DNA of 64,000 nt from RPQJ01 sp963696545 (GTDB lineage Bacteria; Pseudomonadota; Gammaproteobacteria; Steroidobacterales; Steroidobacteraceae), in assembly GCA_963696545.1 (NCBI GenBank), contig CAVOKQ010000013.1, positions 186,001 through 250,000 of the forward strand. The letters run 5' to 3'. Shown here in pieces: positions 8,871 through 18,442 of this stretch. The translations under genes were made by a program, and so were the position numbers. Positions within the stretch are counted from its first letter, which is position 1. Every line of letters begins with the position of its first letter. Under the pieces are notes generated by a model, which was not told the DNA's origin, did not search any database, and worked only from the letters and a program-made list of their open reading frames with translations.

Positions 8871-10236
8871 CGGCCAGCGTGCACAATCTGCCGCCGCTCG
8901 AGCCGGGCACCCGGCGCGCTGGTGCTCGGGCTCGGTCGCACGGGACTGTCGTGCGCGCGTTACCTGCGCCGCGGGACTCGCGGTGCGCGTCGCCGACACG
9001 CGCAGCTGAGCCGCCGGGCGTCGCGGCGCTGCGTGCGCAGGTGCCCGCGGCCGAGATCCGCACGGCGCGTTCGAGTCGAGCGCTGCTCGACGGCGTCGCG
9101 CAGGTGGTGATCTCGCCGGGACTGTCGCTGCGCGAGCCGGTCGCGGTGGAGGCCTGAGGCGCGGCGTGCCGGTCGTGGGCGACATCGAGCTGTTCGCGCG
9201 CGAGGCGCCGGCGCCGGTGGTCGCCATCACCGGCACCAACGGCAAGAGCACGGTGACCGCGCTGCTCGCGGAGCTCGCGAGCGCCGCGGGTCGCACGGCG
9301 ATCGCGGGCGGCAACCTCGGCGAGCCGGCGCTCGACCTGCTCGAGCGCCCGGTGCCCGAGCTCTACGTGCTCGAGCTGTCGAGCTTCCAGCTCGAGACCA
9401 CGCACTCGCTCGCGACCGCGACCGCGGCCGTGCTCCTAACGTCACGCCCGACCACCTGGACCGCTACGACGCGCTCGCGGACTACGCGGCCGCCAAGGCG
9501 CGCATCTTCGACGGCTGCGAGACAGCCGTGGTCAACGCGACGACGCCGCGTGGTGCGCGACATGCCGCGCGCCGGGCAGCGCGTGCTTTCGCTTCGGCCT
9601 CGCGGACGCCGGCTGGCCGACTACGTCTGCTCGGACTGTGCCGCGAGCCGCGCTCGCGCTGCCGCGGCGAGCCGCTGCTGCCGCGTCGCCGCGCTGCGCG
9701 CTGCGGGCGTGCACAACGTGGCGAACGCGCTCGCGGCGCTCGCGATGTGCGAGGCGCTGGGGCTGCCGCGCGCGCCGCGTGCTCGAGGCGCTCGCTGCGT
9801 TCGGCGGGCTTGCCCACCGGGCGCAATGGGTCGCGCGACGTGGCGGGCGTGCGCTAGGTCGAACGACTCGAAGGGCACCAACGTCGGCGCGACGATCGCG
9901 GCCGTCGCCGGCCTCGCGGGCCCGCTGGTACTGATCGCCGGTGGCGACGGCAAGGGCCAGGCATTCGACGCCGCTGCGCGCGGCGTTCCGCGGCAAGGTG
10001 CGGCACGCTGGTGCTGATCGGCCGCGACGCGCCGCGCTGGCGCGCGCGCTCGACGGCGTGTGCGGCACCGAGTTCGCGCCGCGACATGCGGGCCGCCGTC
10101 GCGCGCGGCGCGCGCTGCTGCGCAGCCGGGCGACACGGTGCTGCTGTCACCGGCCTGCGCCAGCCTCGACATGTTCCGCGACTACGCGCACCGCGGCGAG
10201 GCGTTCGCCGCTGCAGTCAGGAGCCTGGCCGCATGA
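8867..10236 (+). CDS. murD: UDP-MurNAc-L-Ala:D-Glu ligase MurD (frame broken many times)
   Basis: Adds D-glutamate to UDP-MurNAc-L-alanine. The start ATG overlaps the mraY stop. Recognisable blocks lie in different frames: LGLGRTGLSCARYL (about 8923-8967), VVISPGLSLREPV, then a clean run VPVVGDIELFAREAPAPVVAITGTNGKSTVTALLAEL with LYVLELSSFQLETT (9166-9440), then DHLDRYD, HNVANALAALAMCEALGLP, and NDSKGTNVGATIAAVAGLAGPLVLIAGGDGKGQ (about 9860-9965). The order and total length of about 455 codons match MurD. At least eight single-base indels are implied, probably consensus errors. Confidence 0.85.
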
Positions 10237-10248
10237 CGTCGCACGACC

Positions 10249-11420
10249 ATGTCCTATGCCCGCTCCACCGGCCAGCCGCGGCGCTTCATGTTCGATCCCT
10301 GGGTGATCGGCACGGTCGCGGCGCTGCTGCTGCGTCGGACTGATAATGGTCGCGTCGGCCTCGATCGGCGTGTCCGAGCGGGAGACCGGCAATCCGTTCT
10401 TCTATTTCGAGCGCCAGCTGATGCTACGTGTGTCTCGGGCTGCTCGCGGCCATGGTCGCGATCGTCATCCCGACCAGCTTCTGGGACAGGAACTCGATGT
10501 ACCTGCTCGGCGGCGCGTTCGTGCTGCTGCTGCTCGTGCTGATCCCCGGGCTTGGGCACGAGGTGAACGGCGCCCGGCGCTGGGTGCGGCTCGGGTTCAT
10601 GAACTTCCAGGTGTCCGAGCTCGCCCGCGTGATGCTGCTCACTTACATCGCGAGCTACGCGGTGCGCCGCTCCGACGAGCTGTGCTCGAGCTTCAAGGGT
10701 TTCATGAAGCCGGTGGGCGTGCTCGCGGCCGCGGCCGTGCTGCTGCTGCTCGAGCCCGACTTCGGCGCAGCGACGGTGCTGATGGCGACGGGCCTCGCGG
10801 TGCTGTTCCTCGCGGGCGTGCGGCTGCACCACCTGCTGGTGCCGGTCGTGCTCGGCGTCGGCGCGATGGCGCTGCTCGCGGTCACGTCGTCGTATCGCAT
10901 GCGGCGCCTGGTCGCGTTCCGCGACCCCTGGGAGGACCCGTTCGACAGTGGTTTCCAGCTGGTGCAGTCGCTGATCGCGATCGGGCGCGGCGAGTGGTTC
11001 GGCGTCGGGCTCGGCTCGAGCGTGCAGAAGCTCTTCTACCTGCCCGAGGCGCACACCGACTTCGTGTTCGCGGTGCTCGCCGAGGAGTTCGGCTTCGTGG
11101 GCGTGCTGCTGGTCGTCTGCCTGTTCGCGCTGCTCGTCGGGCGCGCGATGGAAATCTCGCGCCGGGCCGTCGACGCCGGCCTCACGTTCCAGTCGTACCT
11201 CGCGGCGTCGATCGGCATCTGGCTCGGCCTGCAGGCGTTCGTGAACATCGGCGTGAACATGGGCCTGCTGCCCACCAAGGGCCTGACGCTGCCGCTGCTG
11301 TCCTACGGCGGCAGCAGCATGCTGGTCACGCTCGGCGTGATTGGCCTGCTGCTCCGGATCAATCACGAGGTCCAGATGTCGGGCCGTTCCGCAGTGAGCC
11401 GGGAGGCGCGACGCGAATGA
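10249..11420 (+). CDS. ftsW: Septal peptidoglycan polymerase FtsW (5' part frameshifted)
   Basis: SEDS-family glycosyltransferase that polymerises septal glycan with FtsI. From 10428 the frame is open to the stop with about ten membrane segments and the SEDS blocks EVNGARRWVRLG, LEPDFGAATV, DSGFQLVQSLIAIGRGEWFGVGLG, PEAHTDFVFAVLAEEFGFVG and LPLLSYGGSSML. The N-terminus is split: MSYARSTGQPRRFMFDPWVIG from the ATG at 10249, a switch near 10330 into MVASASIGVSERETGNPFFYFERQLM, and another near 10425. An upstream ATG at 10233 overlaps the murD stop but is in another frame; which start is real depends on indel correction. The stop overlaps the murG ATG. Confidence 0.88.
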
Positions 11421-12508
11421 CGCGACCGACGGCCATGGTCATGGCGGGCGGTACCGGCGGTCACGTGTTCCCGGCGCTCGCGACCGCGCGCGTGCTGCAG
11501 CGACGCGGCTACGACATCGTCTGGCTCGGCACGCAGCGTGGCATCGAGGCGCGGCTCGTCCCGGCCGAGGGTATCCCGGTCGAGTGGTTGAGTGTCAGTG
11601 GACTGCGCGGCAAGGGGTTCGCCACCCTGCTCGCGGCGCCGTTCCGTCTCGCCGTGGCGCTGCTGCAGGCGATCCGCGCCGTGCGCCGGCATCGCCCGCA
11701 AGTGGTGCTCGGCGCGGGCGGATTCGCGTCGGGCCCGGGCGGCGTCGCCGCGTGGTTGCTGCGCCGGCCGCTGGTCGTGCACGAGCAGAATGCCGTGGCC
11801 GGCATGACCAACCGCGTGCTCGCGCGGCTCGCCGATCGCGTGCTCGAGGGATTCCCCGGCAGTTTCGGCGCCGGCGTCAAGGCCGAGCGCGTTGGCAACC
11901 CGGTGCGTCCCGAGATCGCGGAGGTGGCGCCGCCGGAGCGCCGTTACGCCGGGCGCGAGGGCAGGGTGCGGCTGCTGGTGTTCGGTGGCAGCCAGGGCGC
12001 CGCGCGCCTCAACGCCGTAGTGCCCGCCGCGATCGCCGAACTGCCGGAGGCGCTGCGGCCCGAGGTCTTGCACCAGACCGGCGCGCGAGGCGTCGACGAG
12101 ACGGCCGCCGCCTATGCGTCGCGTGGCATCGAAGCCGACGTGCGTGCGTTCATCGACGACATGGCGGGCGCGTATGGCTGGGCCGATCTCGCGGTGTGTC
12201 GCTCCGGAGCATTGACCGTCGCGGAACTCGCCGCGGCCGGAGTGCCCGCGATCCTCGTGCCGTTTCCCGCGGCCGTGGACGATCACCAGACGCGCAACGC
12301 ACGCTATGTCGTCGATGCGGGTGCTGCGGTGCTGATGCCCGAATCGGAGCTCACGCCGATCACGCTCGCGGCGCGACTCAGGGCGCTGCTCGAGGCCGGC
12401 CGGCCGCGTCTGCTGCAGATGGCGCAAGCGGCGCGCGGCACGGCCATCACCGACGCGGACGAGCGGCTCGCCGACGCCTGCGTCGCGGCGGCAGGAGGTG
12501 CGGCATGA
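11417..12508 (+). CDS. murG: Lipid II synthase MurG
   Basis: Peripheral inner-membrane GT28 enzyme that transfers GlcNAc from UDP-GlcNAc to lipid I. The 363-residue product begins MTRPTAMVMAGGTGGHVFPALA, with the conserved GGTGGHxxPAL loop; GAGGFASGPGGVAAWLL, HEQNAVAGMTNR, the second-domain loop VFGGSQGAARLN and the donor-site segment CRSGALTVAELAAAGVPAILVPFP are all present. The frame is intact. ATG at 11417 overlaps the ftsW stop and the 3' end overlaps murC by ATGA. Confidence 0.97.
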   Translation: MTRPTAMVMAGGTGGHVFPALATARVLQRRGYDIVWLGTQRGIEARLVPAEGIPVEWLSVSGLRGKGFATLLAAPFRLAVALLQAIRAVRRHRPQVVLGAGGFASGPGGVAAWLLRRPLVVHEQNAVAGMTNRVLARLADRVLEGFPGSFGAGVKAERVGNPVRPEIAEVAPPERRYAGREGRVRLLVFGGSQGAARLNAVVPAAIAELPEALRPEVLHQTGARGVDETAAAYASRGIEADVRAFIDDMAGAYGWADLAVCRSGALTVAELAAAGVPAILVPFPAAVDDHQTRNARYVVDAGAAVLMPESELTPITLAARLRALLEAGRPRLLQMAQAARGTAITDADERLADACVAAAGGAA

Positions 12509-13925
12509 AGGACCGCATGCGCCGCATCCACACGATCCATTTCGTCGGCATCGGCGGCAGCGGCATGAGCGGCATCGCCGAGGTGCTGCTGAACCTCGGT
12601 TACGCCGTGCAGGGCTCGGACCTGAAGGCGGGCGAGGCCACGCGCCGCCTCGAGAAGCTCGGCGCCCGCATCATGATCGGTCACCGCGCCGCCAACGTCG
12701 CCGGTGCTGACGTCGTCGTGGTGTCGAGCGCGATCAACGCGGAGAACCCGGAGATCGCGGAGGCGCTGGCGGGGCGCGTTCCCGTGGTGAAGCGAGCCGA
12801 GATGCTCGGTGAGCTGATGCGCTTCCGCTATTCGATCGCGGTGGCCGGCACGCACGGCAAGACCACGACGACGAGCCTGGTAGCGAGCGTGCTCGCCGAG
12901 GGTGGGGCGGACCCGACGTTCGTGATCGGCGGACGCCTGAAGAGCGCGGCGGCCAATGCACGGCTTGGTGCGGGCGAGTACCTCGTCGCCGAAGCGGACG
13001 AGAGCGACGCGTCGTTCCTGCACCTGCAGCCGATGATCGCGATCGTCACCAACGTCGACGCCGATCACCTCGGCACGCACGGCGGCGATTTTGGCAAGCT
13101 GAAGCTGAGCTTCGTCGAGTTCCTGCACAACCTGCCGTTCTACGGGCTCGCGATCATCTGCGCCGACGATGCCGAGGCGGCGGCGCTGGTCCCGCAGATC
13201 GCGCGTCCGTACCTCACGTACGGGCTCGGCGAGTCCGTCGACGTTCGCGCCGTGAACCTAGAGCGCCACGGGGTCCAGTCGAACTTCGACGTGCTGCGTC
13301 CGGGGCGGGCGCCGCTCGCGATCACGCTGAACCTGCCCGGGCGCCACAACGTGCTGAACGCACTCGCGGCCATCTGCGTGGCGACCGAGCTCGAGATCGA
13401 CGATGCCGCGATCCAGCGCGCACTCGCCGGCTTCCAGGGCATCGAGCGCCGGCTGCAGTGGCTCGGCGACGTCGACGGCCCGTCGGGCGCGTGACGCTGG
13501 TGGACGACTACGGCCATCACCCGACCGAGGTTGCCGCGACGCTCGAGGCCGCGCGCCAGGGCTGGCCCGACCGGCGCATCGTGCTGGTGTTCCAGCCGCA
13601 CCGCTACACGCGCACCCGCGACCTGCTCGACGACTTCGCGCAGGTGCTGTCGGCAGCGGACGCCCTGGTCGTCGCCGAGGTGTACCCGGCCGGCGAAGCG
13701 CCGATTGCGGGCGCGGACGGCAAGTCGCTGTGCCGTGCGATCCGCTCGCGCGGGCGGGTCGAGCCCGTGCTGCTCAAGTCGCTCGACGAGCTGCCGCAGG
13801 CGCTCGCGGGCATCGCGCGCGACGGTGACGTCGTGCTCACGATGGGCGCTGGCAGCATCGGCGCCGTGGCCCACGATCTGCCTGCCGCGCTGCAGGCGCT
13901 CGCCGTGCACGGAGGTCGCGCATGA
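12505..13925 (+). CDS. murC: UDP-MurNAc:L-Ala ligase MurC (one frameshift)
   Basis: Starts the stem peptide by adding L-alanine to UDP-MurNAc. HFVGIGGSGMSGIAEVLLN is at the N-terminus, followed by ATP loop GTHGKTTTTSLVA and EADESDASFLHL. Near 13480 the frame runs into a stop, while VGRVTLVDDYGHHPTEVAATLEAA continues in the next frame to 13925. Restoring one G in the GGCCC run at about 13477-13482 gives 474 codons and the usual murC length, so a one-base deletion in the sequence is the simplest cause. As in E. coli, no murB follows; the stop overlaps the ddl ATG. Confidence 0.93.
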
Positions 13926-14884
13926 CGCCGGCACCGCATCGAATCACCGACCCGCGTGATTTCGGCCGCGTCGCCGTGCTGATGGGCGGCACGTCGTCCG
14001 AGCGCGAGGTCTCGCTCGACTCCGGCCGCAACGTGCTCGAGGCGCTGCAGCGGCGCGGTGTGGACGCCGTGGCCGTGGATGGCATTCCGGAACTCGCGCG
14101 CCAGCTTGCGGCGCCGCAGGGGCGACGCTTCGAGCGCGTGTTCAACATCCTGCACGGGCAGCGGGGCGGCGGCGAGGACGGCATCGTGCAGGGACTGCTC
14201 GAGGCACTCGGCGTTCCGTACACGGGCTCGGGCGTGCTTGGCTCGGCGCTGTCGATGGACAAGACCCGCACCAAGCAGGTGTGGCTGTCGCTCGGCCTGC
14301 CGACGCCCGGCTACGTGAGCCTCGAGCGTGGCGACGACGTGGTCGCCGCGGCGCACAAGCTCGGCCTGCCCGTGATCGTCAAGCCGGCGTGCGAAGGCTC
14401 GAGCGTCGGCGTGACGCGGTGCTTCAAGGACGCGGATCTGGCCGCCGCGGTCGAACTCGCGGCCCGCTACCCGGGCCCGATGCTGGTCGAGCAGCTGATC
14501 CAGGGCGACGAGTTCACGGTCGCGGTCCTCGGCGTCGAGGCGCTGCCGTCGATCCGCATCGTGCCGGCGGGCGAGTACTACGACTACCACGCGAAGTACG
14601 TCGCCGAGGACACGCAGTACCTGTGCCCGGGCGCGAGCGGCGCGTTCGAGCAGGAGCTCGGCAGCCTCGCGCTCGCCGCGTTCTTCGCGGTCGACTGCAG
14701 CGGCTGGGGCCGCGTGGACTTCATGCGCGACCGTGCGGGCAGGCCGTGGCTGCTCGAGGTGAATACCGCGCCGGGCATGACGAGCCACTCGCTGGTGCCC
14801 AAGGCCGCGCGCAACCGTGGCATCGAATTCGACGACCTCGTCTGGCGGGTGCTCGAGACGAGCCTCGCCGTGCGCAAGAGCTGA
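13922..14884 (+). CDS. ddlB: D-alanine--D-alanine ligase
   Basis: ATP-grasp enzyme making the D-Ala-D-Ala dipeptide used by MurF. The 320-residue protein carries GRVAVLMGGTSSEREVSLDSG at the N-terminus, HGQRGGGEDGIVQGLLEALGVPYTGSG, IVKPACEGSSVGV, and the C-terminal magnesium and nucleotide site WGRVDFMRDRAGRPWLLEVN. Position between murC and ftsQ supports the DdlB assignment. It overlaps murC by ATGA and is followed 9 bp later by ftsQ. Confidence 0.96.
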   Translation: MTPAPHRITDPRDFGRVAVLMGGTSSEREVSLDSGRNVLEALQRRGVDAVAVDGIPELARQLAAPQGRRFERVFNILHGQRGGGEDGIVQGLLEALGVPYTGSGVLGSALSMDKTRTKQVWLSLGLPTPGYVSLERGDDVVAAAHKLGLPVIVKPACEGSSVGVTRCFKDADLAAAVELAARYPGPMLVEQLIQGDEFTVAVLGVEALPSIRIVPAGEYYDYHAKYVAEDTQYLCPGASGAFEQELGSLALAAFFAVDCSGWGRVDFMRDRAGRPWLLEVNTAPGMTSHSLVPKAARNRGIEFDDLVWRVLETSLAVRKS

Positions 14885-14893
14885 GGGAGACTC

Positions 14894-15691
14894 ATGGTCC
14901 TGCCCTGGAAGAAGCGCAATCGACGCCAGGCCGCGAACGGGGAGCCCGGGCTCCTCGAGCGGCTGAACTGGCGTGCGCTCGCCGTGGCCGCTGGCACCGT
15001 CGCCGGGTGCGCGGTTGTCGGCTGGCTGCTGCTGACGGCGCTCGACCGTCCGGTGCGCCGGGTGCTCATCGAGGGTTCGTTCCAGCGCGTCACGCCGCCC
15101 GAGATCGAGAGCGCGGTGGTCGAGGTGGTCAAGGGCGGCCTCGCGTCAGTGGACCTGGACCGCGTCCGCGACCGGATCGAGCGCATCGACTGGGTGGACC
15201 GCGCCGTCGTGCAGCGGCGCTGGCCCGACGCGATCCGCGTGATCGTCACGGAGCAGGTGGCCGCGGCACGCTGGAACGAGGCGGGGCTGCTGAACGCGCG
15301 CGGCGAACTCTTCATCCGCAACGCCCGCTACGTGCCGCCGGAACTGCCGCTGCTGCAGGGCCCGGAAGGAAGCGAGGGCGTCGTCGCGCAGCTGTACCTC
15401 GATTCGCAGGGGCGCCTGCTCGAGTCGGGCCTGCGCCTGACCGGCGTGCGCCTCGACGAGCGCGGCGCGTGGGAGATCGAGCTCGCGAACGGCGTCATCG
15501 TCAAGCTCGGCCGGCTGGCGGTCACCGATCGCCTGGACCGCTTCATCCGTCTCGCGAGCCCGCTGGTTGCCAAGCGGCTCGCCGAGATCAACTGCGTAGA
15601 CATGCGCTACACCAATGGATTCAGCGTCGGCTGGAACGCGCGTTCCGCCGTCGCCGTCGCCTCGCAGGAGGATGCGACACCCGATGCCTAG
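14894..15691 (+). CDS. ftsQ: Cell division protein FtsQ
   Basis: Bitopic membrane protein that links FtsL/FtsB to the divisome. The 265-residue product has a basic cytoplasmic start (PWKKRNRRQ), one membrane helix (about residues 31-52), then a periplasmic POTRA domain starting at VRRVLIEGSFQRVTPPEIE and the FtsQ domain with WPDAIRVIVTEQVAAARWN and GELF. The ending VDMRYTNGFSVGW is typical. An AGGGAGA ribosome site precedes the ATG. The last codons overlap ftsA. Confidence 0.95.
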   Translation: MVLPWKKRNRRQAANGEPGLLERLNWRALAVAAGTVAGCAVVGWLLLTALDRPVRRVLIEGSFQRVTPPEIESAVVEVVKGGLASVDLDRVRDRIERIDWVDRAVVQRRWPDAIRVIVTEQVAAARWNEAGLLNARGELFIRNARYVPPELPLLQGPEGSEGVVAQLYLDSQGRLLESGLRLTGVRLDERGAWEIELANGVIVKLGRLAVTDRLDRFIRLASPLVAKRLAEINCVDMRYTNGFSVGWNARSAVAVASQEDATPDA

Positions 15692-16919
15692 AAAGACTGA
15701 ACGCAACCTGATCGTCGGCCTCGACATCGGCACCTCGAAGGTGGTGGCGATCGTCGGCGAGCTCGGTCCCGACGGCACGATCGAAGTGGTCGGCGTGGGC
15801 TCGCACCCGTCGCGCGGCCTGAAGAAGGGCGTGGTCGTGAACATCGACTCGACCGTGCAGTCGATCCAGCGCGCCATCGAGGAAGCCGAGCTGATGGCCG
15901 GCTGCGAGATCCACTCCGTGTTCGCCGGCATCGCGGGCTCGCACGTCCGCTCGTTGAACTCGCACGGCATCGTCGCGATCCGCGACAAGGAAGTGGCGCC
16001 TGGCGACGTCGATCGCGTGATCGACGCCGCGCGCGCCGTGGCGATTCCGGCCGACCAGAAGATCCTGCACATCCTGCCGCAGGAATTCATCATCGACGCG
16101 CAGGAAGGGATCCGCGAGCCGATCGGCATGTCCGGCGTCCGGCTCGAGGCGAAGGTGCACATCGTCACCGGCGCCGACAGCGCCGCGCAGAACATCGTCA
16201 AGTGCGTGCAGCGCTGCGGGCTCGAGGTCGAGGACATCGTGCTCGAGCAGCTCGCCTCGAGCTACGCCGTGCTCGCGGACGACGAGAAGGAGCTCGGCGT
16301 GTGCCTGGTCGACATCGGTGGCGGCACGACCGACATCGCCGTGTTCTCGGGCGGCGCGATCCGCCACACGGCGGTGATCCCGATCGCGGGCGACCAGGTG
16401 ACGAACGACATCGCCGTGAGCCTGCGCACGCCGACGCATCACGCCGAGGAGCTCAAGGTCAAGTACGCGTGCGCGCTGTCGCAGCTCGCGAACCCCGACG
16501 AGACCATCGAGGTGCCGAGCGTGGGCGATCGCCCGGCGCGCCGGCTCGCGCGGCAGACGCTCGCCGAGGTCGTCGAGCCGCGCTACGAGGAACTGTTCGC
16601 GCTGGTGCAGGAAGAACTGCGCCGCTCCGGCTTCAGCGAAATGATCGCCGCGGGCGTCGTGCTCACCGGCGGCAGCGCAAAGATGGAAGGCGTCATCGAG
16701 CTCGCCGAGGAAGTGTTCCACGCGCCGGTGCGCCTCGGCCTGCCGCAGGGCGTGAGCGGGCTCGTCGACGTCGTGAGGAATCCGATTCACGCGACGGGCG
16801 TCGGCCTGCTGCTGTTCGGACGCGAGAACTACGTGCGCCGCGGTCGCGCGGCGCCCGTCGCGAACGGCATGCGGACGGTCGTCGACCGGATGCGCTCATG
16901 GTTCCAGGGAAATTTCTGA
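15684..16919 (+). CDS. ftsA: Cell division protein FtsA
   Basis: Actin-like ATPase that tethers FtsZ to the membrane. I start at the ATG at 15684 (MPRKTERNLIVGLDIGTSKVV), with GGAGG 12 bp upstream; the ATG at 15672 is too close to that site. The phosphate-1 loop LDIGTSKV, the 1C-domain region with SLNSHGIVAIRDKEV, and phosphate-2 segment LVDIGGGTTDIAVF are visible. The C-terminus has a basic amphipathic membrane-targeting helix (VVDRMRSWFQGNF). The 411 residues match the family. Confidence 0.97.
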   Translation: MPRKTERNLIVGLDIGTSKVVAIVGELGPDGTIEVVGVGSHPSRGLKKGVVVNIDSTVQSIQRAIEEAELMAGCEIHSVFAGIAGSHVRSLNSHGIVAIRDKEVAPGDVDRVIDAARAVAIPADQKILHILPQEFIIDAQEGIREPIGMSGVRLEAKVHIVTGADSAAQNIVKCVQRCGLEVEDIVLEQLASSYAVLADDEKELGVCLVDIGGGTTDIAVFSGGAIRHTAVIPIAGDQVTNDIAVSLRTPTHHAEELKVKYACALSQLANPDETIEVPSVGDRPARRLARQTLAEVVEPRYEELFALVQEELRRSGFSEMIAAGVVLTGGSAKMEGVIELAEEVFHAPVRLGLPQGVSGLVDVVRNPIHATGVGLLLFGRENYVRRGRAAPVANGMRTVVDRMRSWFQGNF

Positions 16920-16921
16920 AC

Positions 16922-17030
16922 AGAGCGGATAGCGGGTAGTGCAGAGGGCAGCGGAAGGGGCGGTTACGGATTCGAGGTGCGGCGGGGCCGCTCCTCACTG
17001 ATCACGAATCACTGGTCATTGGTCACTCAT
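16922..17030. repeat. Inverted GTGGATAGT-type intergenic repeat
   Basis: Between ftsA and ftsZ. The left part has GAGCGGATAGCGGGTAGT and the right part the roughly complementary CACTGATCACGAATCACTGG and GGTCACTCATC. It resembles the elements at 19362-19460 and 20927-21023, built from heptamers such as GTGATTA and GTGGATA with inverted copies at the far end. Confidence 0.6.
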
Positions 17031-17051
17031 CATCATCGGAGCAGCACACAC

Positions 17052-18224
17052 ATGTTCGTACTTGCAGACACGGAGAACTCGGGGGCCGTCATCAAGGTGG
17101 TCGGCGTCGGCGGCGGCGGCGGCAACGCGGTCACGCACATGGTCGGCTCGGGAATCGAGGGCGTCGATTTCGTCTGTATCAACACCGATGCGCAGGCGCT
17201 GAAGCACTCCAAGGTGAAGGCGAGCCTGCAGATCGGCTCGAACATCACCAAGGGCCTCGGCGCAGGCGCCGACCCGGAAGTCGGCCGCCAGGCCGCGATG
17301 GAGGATCGTGACCGCATCGTCGAGCTCGTCGAAGGCTCGGACATGATCTTCATCACCGCCGGCATGGGCGGCGGTACGGGCACGGGCGCCGCGCCGGTCG
17401 TCGCGCAGGTCGCCAAGGAGCTCGGCATCCTGACGGTCGCCGTGGTCACCAAGCCGTTCGAGATGGAAGGCAACAAGCGCCTCGCGCTCGCGGACCAGGG
17501 CATCAGCGAACTCGGCAAGTACGTCGACTCGCTGATCACGATCCCGAACCAGAAGCTGCTCACGGTGCTCGGCGGCGACACCACGCTGCTCGATGCGTTC
17601 AAGTCCGCGAACCAGGTGCTGCAGGGCGCGGTGCAGGGCATCGCCGAGCTGATCACCCGGCCCGGCCTGATCAACGTCGACTTCGCCGACGTCAAGACCG
17701 TGATGGCGGAGACCGGCATGGCGATGATGGGTTCGGGCGCTGCGACCGGCGAGAACCGCGCGCGTGCGGCGGCCGAGGCCGCGATCTCGAGCCCGCTGCT
17801 CGAGGACGTGAACCTGTCGGGCGCGCACGGCCTGCTGATCAACGTCACGGCCGGCATGGACCTGCGCACCAGCGAGTTCCACGTCGTCGGCGATACGATC
17901 AAGCAGTACGCGTCCGAGGACGCGACCGTGGTCGTGGGCTATGTGATCGACCCGGAGATGACCGACCAGATCCGCGTGACGGTCGTGGCGACCGGCATCG
18001 GCCGCCCGGCGGCCGTCCGTGGCCTGCCGCAGGGCGTGCAGCCGAAGGTCGAGGTCGTGGCCGGCGGGCGCGGCATGCGTCGCCCGCTCGACAACTACGC
18101 CGACTACGACACGCCGGCGAACCTGCGCCGTCGCCAGCGCGCCGTCGGCGACGACGTGCGGGCCGACGTGGGTGGCGAGTCGTATCTCGACATCCCGGCG
18201 TTCCTGCGCCGCCAGGCCGATTGA
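17052..18224 (+). CDS. ftsZ: Cell division protein FtsZ
   Basis: Tubulin-like GTPase that forms the Z ring. The start is ATG 17052 (MFVLADTENSGAVIKVVGVGGGGGN), 12 bp after a GGAG; the open frame extends upstream into the repeat but that is not coding. The GTP-binding tubulin signature GGGTGTG is at residues 106-112, the T7-loop region NVDFADVKTVM follows, and the conserved C-terminal peptide YLDIPAFLRRQAD, which binds FtsA and ZipA, ends the protein. At 390 residues it is of normal length, with a short linker. Confidence 0.98.
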   Translation: MFVLADTENSGAVIKVVGVGGGGGNAVTHMVGSGIEGVDFVCINTDAQALKHSKVKASLQIGSNITKGLGAGADPEVGRQAAMEDRDRIVELVEGSDMIFITAGMGGGTGTGAAPVVAQVAKELGILTVAVVTKPFEMEGNKRLALADQGISELGKYVDSLITIPNQKLLTVLGGDTTLLDAFKSANQVLQGAVQGIAELITRPGLINVDFADVKTVMAETGMAMMGSGAATGENRARAAAEAAISSPLLEDVNLSGAHGLLINVTAGMDLRTSEFHVVGDTIKQYASEDATVVVGYVIDPEMTDQIRVTVVATGIGRPAAVRGLPQGVQPKVEVVAGGRGMRRPLDNYADYDTPANLRRRQRAVGDDVRADVGGESYLDIPAFLRRQAD

Positions 18225-18378
18225 AGCCTCCCGGCTGGCCGTCCGGGCGGACCGGCGGCTGGCTGGAGCCCGGGGCGGCGGGTGTGGGGGGAGCTGGACC
18301 GATGACCGGCCACCCTCCGGCCCGCCGCTGCCGGAAAAGTCATTGCATTTCAGCGATCTACGATCGACAGGTGGGCTG

Positions 18379-18387
18379 TGATATCCT
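18379..18387 (+). promoter_or_regulatory. Extended -10 promoter for lpxC
   Basis: TG-A-TATCCT fits the extended -10 consensus (TGnTATAAT) and lies 56 bp upstream of the lpxC start. No clear -35 hexamer is present at 16-18 bp, which extended -10 promoters tolerate. It sits in the 218-bp gap after ftsZ; no other gene is seen there. Confidence 0.5.
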
Positions 18388-18442
18388 CCGCGGCTAACTT
18401 GATGCAAAAGGGGCGCGGCCTGCGCGCGACCATAACCCCGGG

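Noticed and set aside
13494..13925. Possible separate gene after a truncated murC, or a missing murB
   Set aside because: The segment is the murC C-terminal domain after a one-base slip. Absence of murB between murC and ddlB is normal for E. coli-type clusters.
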